Positions 62,664-64,000 of a stretch of DNA of 64,000 nt are shown here, piece after piece. Origin of the DNA: Pseudopedobacter saltans DSM 12145 (GTDB lineage Bacteria > Bacteroidota > Bacteroidia > Sphingobacteriales > Sphingobacteriaceae). How positions within the stretch are numbered: position 1 is the stretch's first letter; each line of letters starts with the position of its first letter. Made by a program: the position numbers and the translations under genes. The stretch spans positions 806,001-870,000 of the forward strand of contig NC_015177.1 of the NCBI RefSeq assembly GCF_000190735.1. Direction: 5' to 3'. Below the pieces are notes generated by a model that saw nothing but the letters and a program-made list of their open reading frames with translations, did not search any database and was not told the origin of the DNA.

Positions 62664-63953
62664 ATGAAAAATATTGAAATTACTGCAGTTGACTCAAATT
62701 TCCAGCGTGAAGAACTAAATCATTATTTTGGATTTAAGGGAGGATACTTAACCGAGCTATGGCAAAATATTGTAAGTATTAAAAGTAAAAAGGGATTCGA
62801 GGGAATCGGTATGGCTACTCAAAGTGTTTTATATGGAGATGCCGATGTATTCACTTCAACTTCGGAGTCCAACGGTAATGCTTTAATGTATGTATTAACA
62901 AACCGGGCCCTAAGAAAAATTGTCAATCGTCAGTTTGAAAATCCAATAGAATTATTAGACCAGATTATTCCGGAATTACATAACGAGGGTAAGGAGATAA
63001 CAGGAAAAGTTGGCTTAAATATCAACTTTCTGTATAACGCATTGCTAAGTGTAGATAACGCGTTATGGTTGCTTTACGCTTACGAAAATGATATCTCTAC
63101 CTTTTATGAAATGATTCCCGAGGCTTATCGACGGGCATTTTCTTTTAGGAATAATAAAGTGGCATTGATGTATTTATTGTCTTATGATACGACATTGGAA
63201 GACATAAAAAAAGCAGTTGCAGAAGGATACTTTATTTTTAAGATAAAAACAGGTTTTCCGGGCAGACCAGAAGAAATGTTGCAAAAAGATATGGATAGAC
63301 TAACGGAAATCTATGCGATTTTGAAAGATGTAAAAACTCCGCAAACACCTGATGGCAAGGTTTATTATACTATGGATGCAAATGGCAGGTATCCTAACAA
63401 AGAATTGTTAGCCAAATATTTAGAACATGCCAAAACCATTGGCGCTTTCTCGCATATTTTATTTTACGAAGAGCCATTTGCAGAGGAAAACAACGAAGAT
63501 GTCTCAGATTTAGGAGTATTAATAGCGGCTGATGAGAGTATCCATACAGAAGCCGATGCTTATAAAAAACTTAGTTTAGGTTACGGTGCTTTTGTGTTAA
63601 AAGGCATTGCTAAAACACTGAGCGTGACTGCTAAAATAGCAAAAATAGCCTATGACCATGCTATACCATGTATATGTGCAGATTTAACAGTAAACCCTGT
63701 ATTGGTAGATTGGAACAAGAATATAGCCGCTACTCTACAACCTTTTCCGGGTTTGAACATGGGATTAATGGAAACGAATGGCGATTTGAATTATAAAAAT
63801 TGGGATGAGATGAAAGCCAGACATCCATATTCAGGCGAAAAATGGGCGAATGTCTCAAATGGAGTATTCGATTTGAACGAGCATTTTTATAAGCATTCAG
63901 GGGGAATTCTTTTAGTACCAGATTATTATAAAAACCTTTTTAAACATAAATAA
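62664..63953 (+). CDS. enolase-superfamily (mandelate racemase/muconate lactonizing-like) enzyme
   Basis: A 429-residue cytoplasmic enzyme with the enolase-superfamily plan. An alpha+beta cap is followed by a TIM-type barrel with a KxK motif (FKIKTG, about 193-195) and Mg ligands in YTMDANG (about 238), FYEEPF (about 269) and AADES (about 290). Superfamily members remove a proton alpha to a carboxylate, which suits dehydration or epimerisation of sugar acids. This fits a uronate or aldonate product of the PUL (inference). The subgroup and substrate cannot be set from motifs. It has its own operator and promoter. Confidence 0.85.
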   Translation: MKNIEITAVDSNFQREELNHYFGFKGGYLTELWQNIVSIKSKKGFEGIGMATQSVLYGDADVFTSTSESNGNALMYVLTNRALRKIVNRQFENPIELLDQIIPELHNEGKEITGKVGLNINFLYNALLSVDNALWLLYAYENDISTFYEMIPEAYRRAFSFRNNKVALMYLLSYDTTLEDIKKAVAEGYFIFKIKTGFPGRPEEMLQKDMDRLTEIYAILKDVKTPQTPDGKVYYTMDANGRYPNKELLAKYLEHAKTIGAFSHILFYEEPFAEENNEDVSDLGVLIAADESIHTEADAYKKLSLGYGAFVLKGIAKTLSVTAKIAKIAYDHAIPCICADLTVNPVLVDWNKNIAATLQPFPGLNMGLMETNGDLNYKNWDEMKARHPYSGEKWANVSNGVFDLNEHFYKHSGGILLVPDYYKNLFKHK

Positions 63954-63973
63954 AAATTATATCACAAAATATT

Positions 63974-64000
63974 ATGTCAAATATGAAACAGATTATTAAA
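63974..64000 (+). CDS. start of a further gene, cut by window end
   Basis: An ATG 20 bases after the enolase-family stop opens a frame that runs to the window edge (MSNMKQIIK). The spacing fits an operon partner, but nine codons are too few to identify it. Confidence 0.3.

Noticed and set aside
1-64000. CRISPR arrays, tRNA or rRNA genes
   Set aside because: No regularly spaced direct repeats and no tRNA-like or rRNA-like segments were seen on reading the intergenic regions.

Overview
The window reads as an AT-rich Bacteroidota chromosome, most like Sphingobacteriaceae (Pedobacter and relatives). The reasons are three SusC-type and two SusD-type proteins, DUF5017 lipoproteins, type IX secretion (T9SS) C-terminal domains, a DUF6266 protein, promoters with a TAnnTTTG -7 box, and weak Shine-Dalgarno sequences. 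I saw no rRNA, tRNA or CRISPR.

Layout. (1) 1-2204, plus strand: the end of a lipid or acyl-type biosynthesis cluster (FabI-like enoyl reductase, holo-ACP synthase-type PPTase, alpha/beta hydrolase, lysophospholipid-type acyltransferase), with overlapping or close genes. (2) 2259-3740, minus: a TPR protein. (3) 3911-12167, minus: a copper/heavy-metal efflux operon (Cys-rich HYC_CC_PP-like protein, CusA, TolC-like protein, two CusB-like adaptors with heavy-metal-binding domains, DUF3347 lipoprotein) ending at a clear terminator. cusA is broken into two reading frames by a short repeat-bearing stretch. (4) 12242-12423: a MITE-like nested palindrome. (5) 12495-16342, minus: an MG2/plug-type surface protein and a DUF6266 protein. 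(6) 16343-64000: a large carbohydrate-utilization region (PUL) of about 47 kb.

The PUL has SusC/SusD/DUF5017/heparinase-fold modules at 16997-25749 and 35983-45858, plus an extra SusC without its own SusD (32859). It also has an SSS symporter and AGE epimerase on the minus strand, a Tat subunit plus GMC oxidoreductase plus Gfo/Idh/MocA oxidoreductase operon, and two paralogous beta-propeller proteins. Between the propellers lie five consecutive secreted proteins sharing an unrecognised beta-rich domain; three carry T9SS sorting domains and one is fused to a beta-helix. An acetyl-xylan-esterase-like hydrolase, an SGNH hydrolase, a classical TonB receptor and an enolase-superfamily enzyme complete it. 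No classical glycoside hydrolase and no sulfatase is recognisable. The enzymes that could cut polymer are of lyase-type folds, which points to an acetylated, unsulfated, uronate-containing polysaccharide (inference).

The strongest regulatory signal is a family of LacI-type palindromes (about GKTWACGTWAMC, centred on CG). Six of them lie 36-46 bp upstream of the start codons of separate PUL transcription units, and three more lie further away in positions that would allow DNA looping. Together they suggest one regulon controlled by a LacI-family regulator encoded outside the window.
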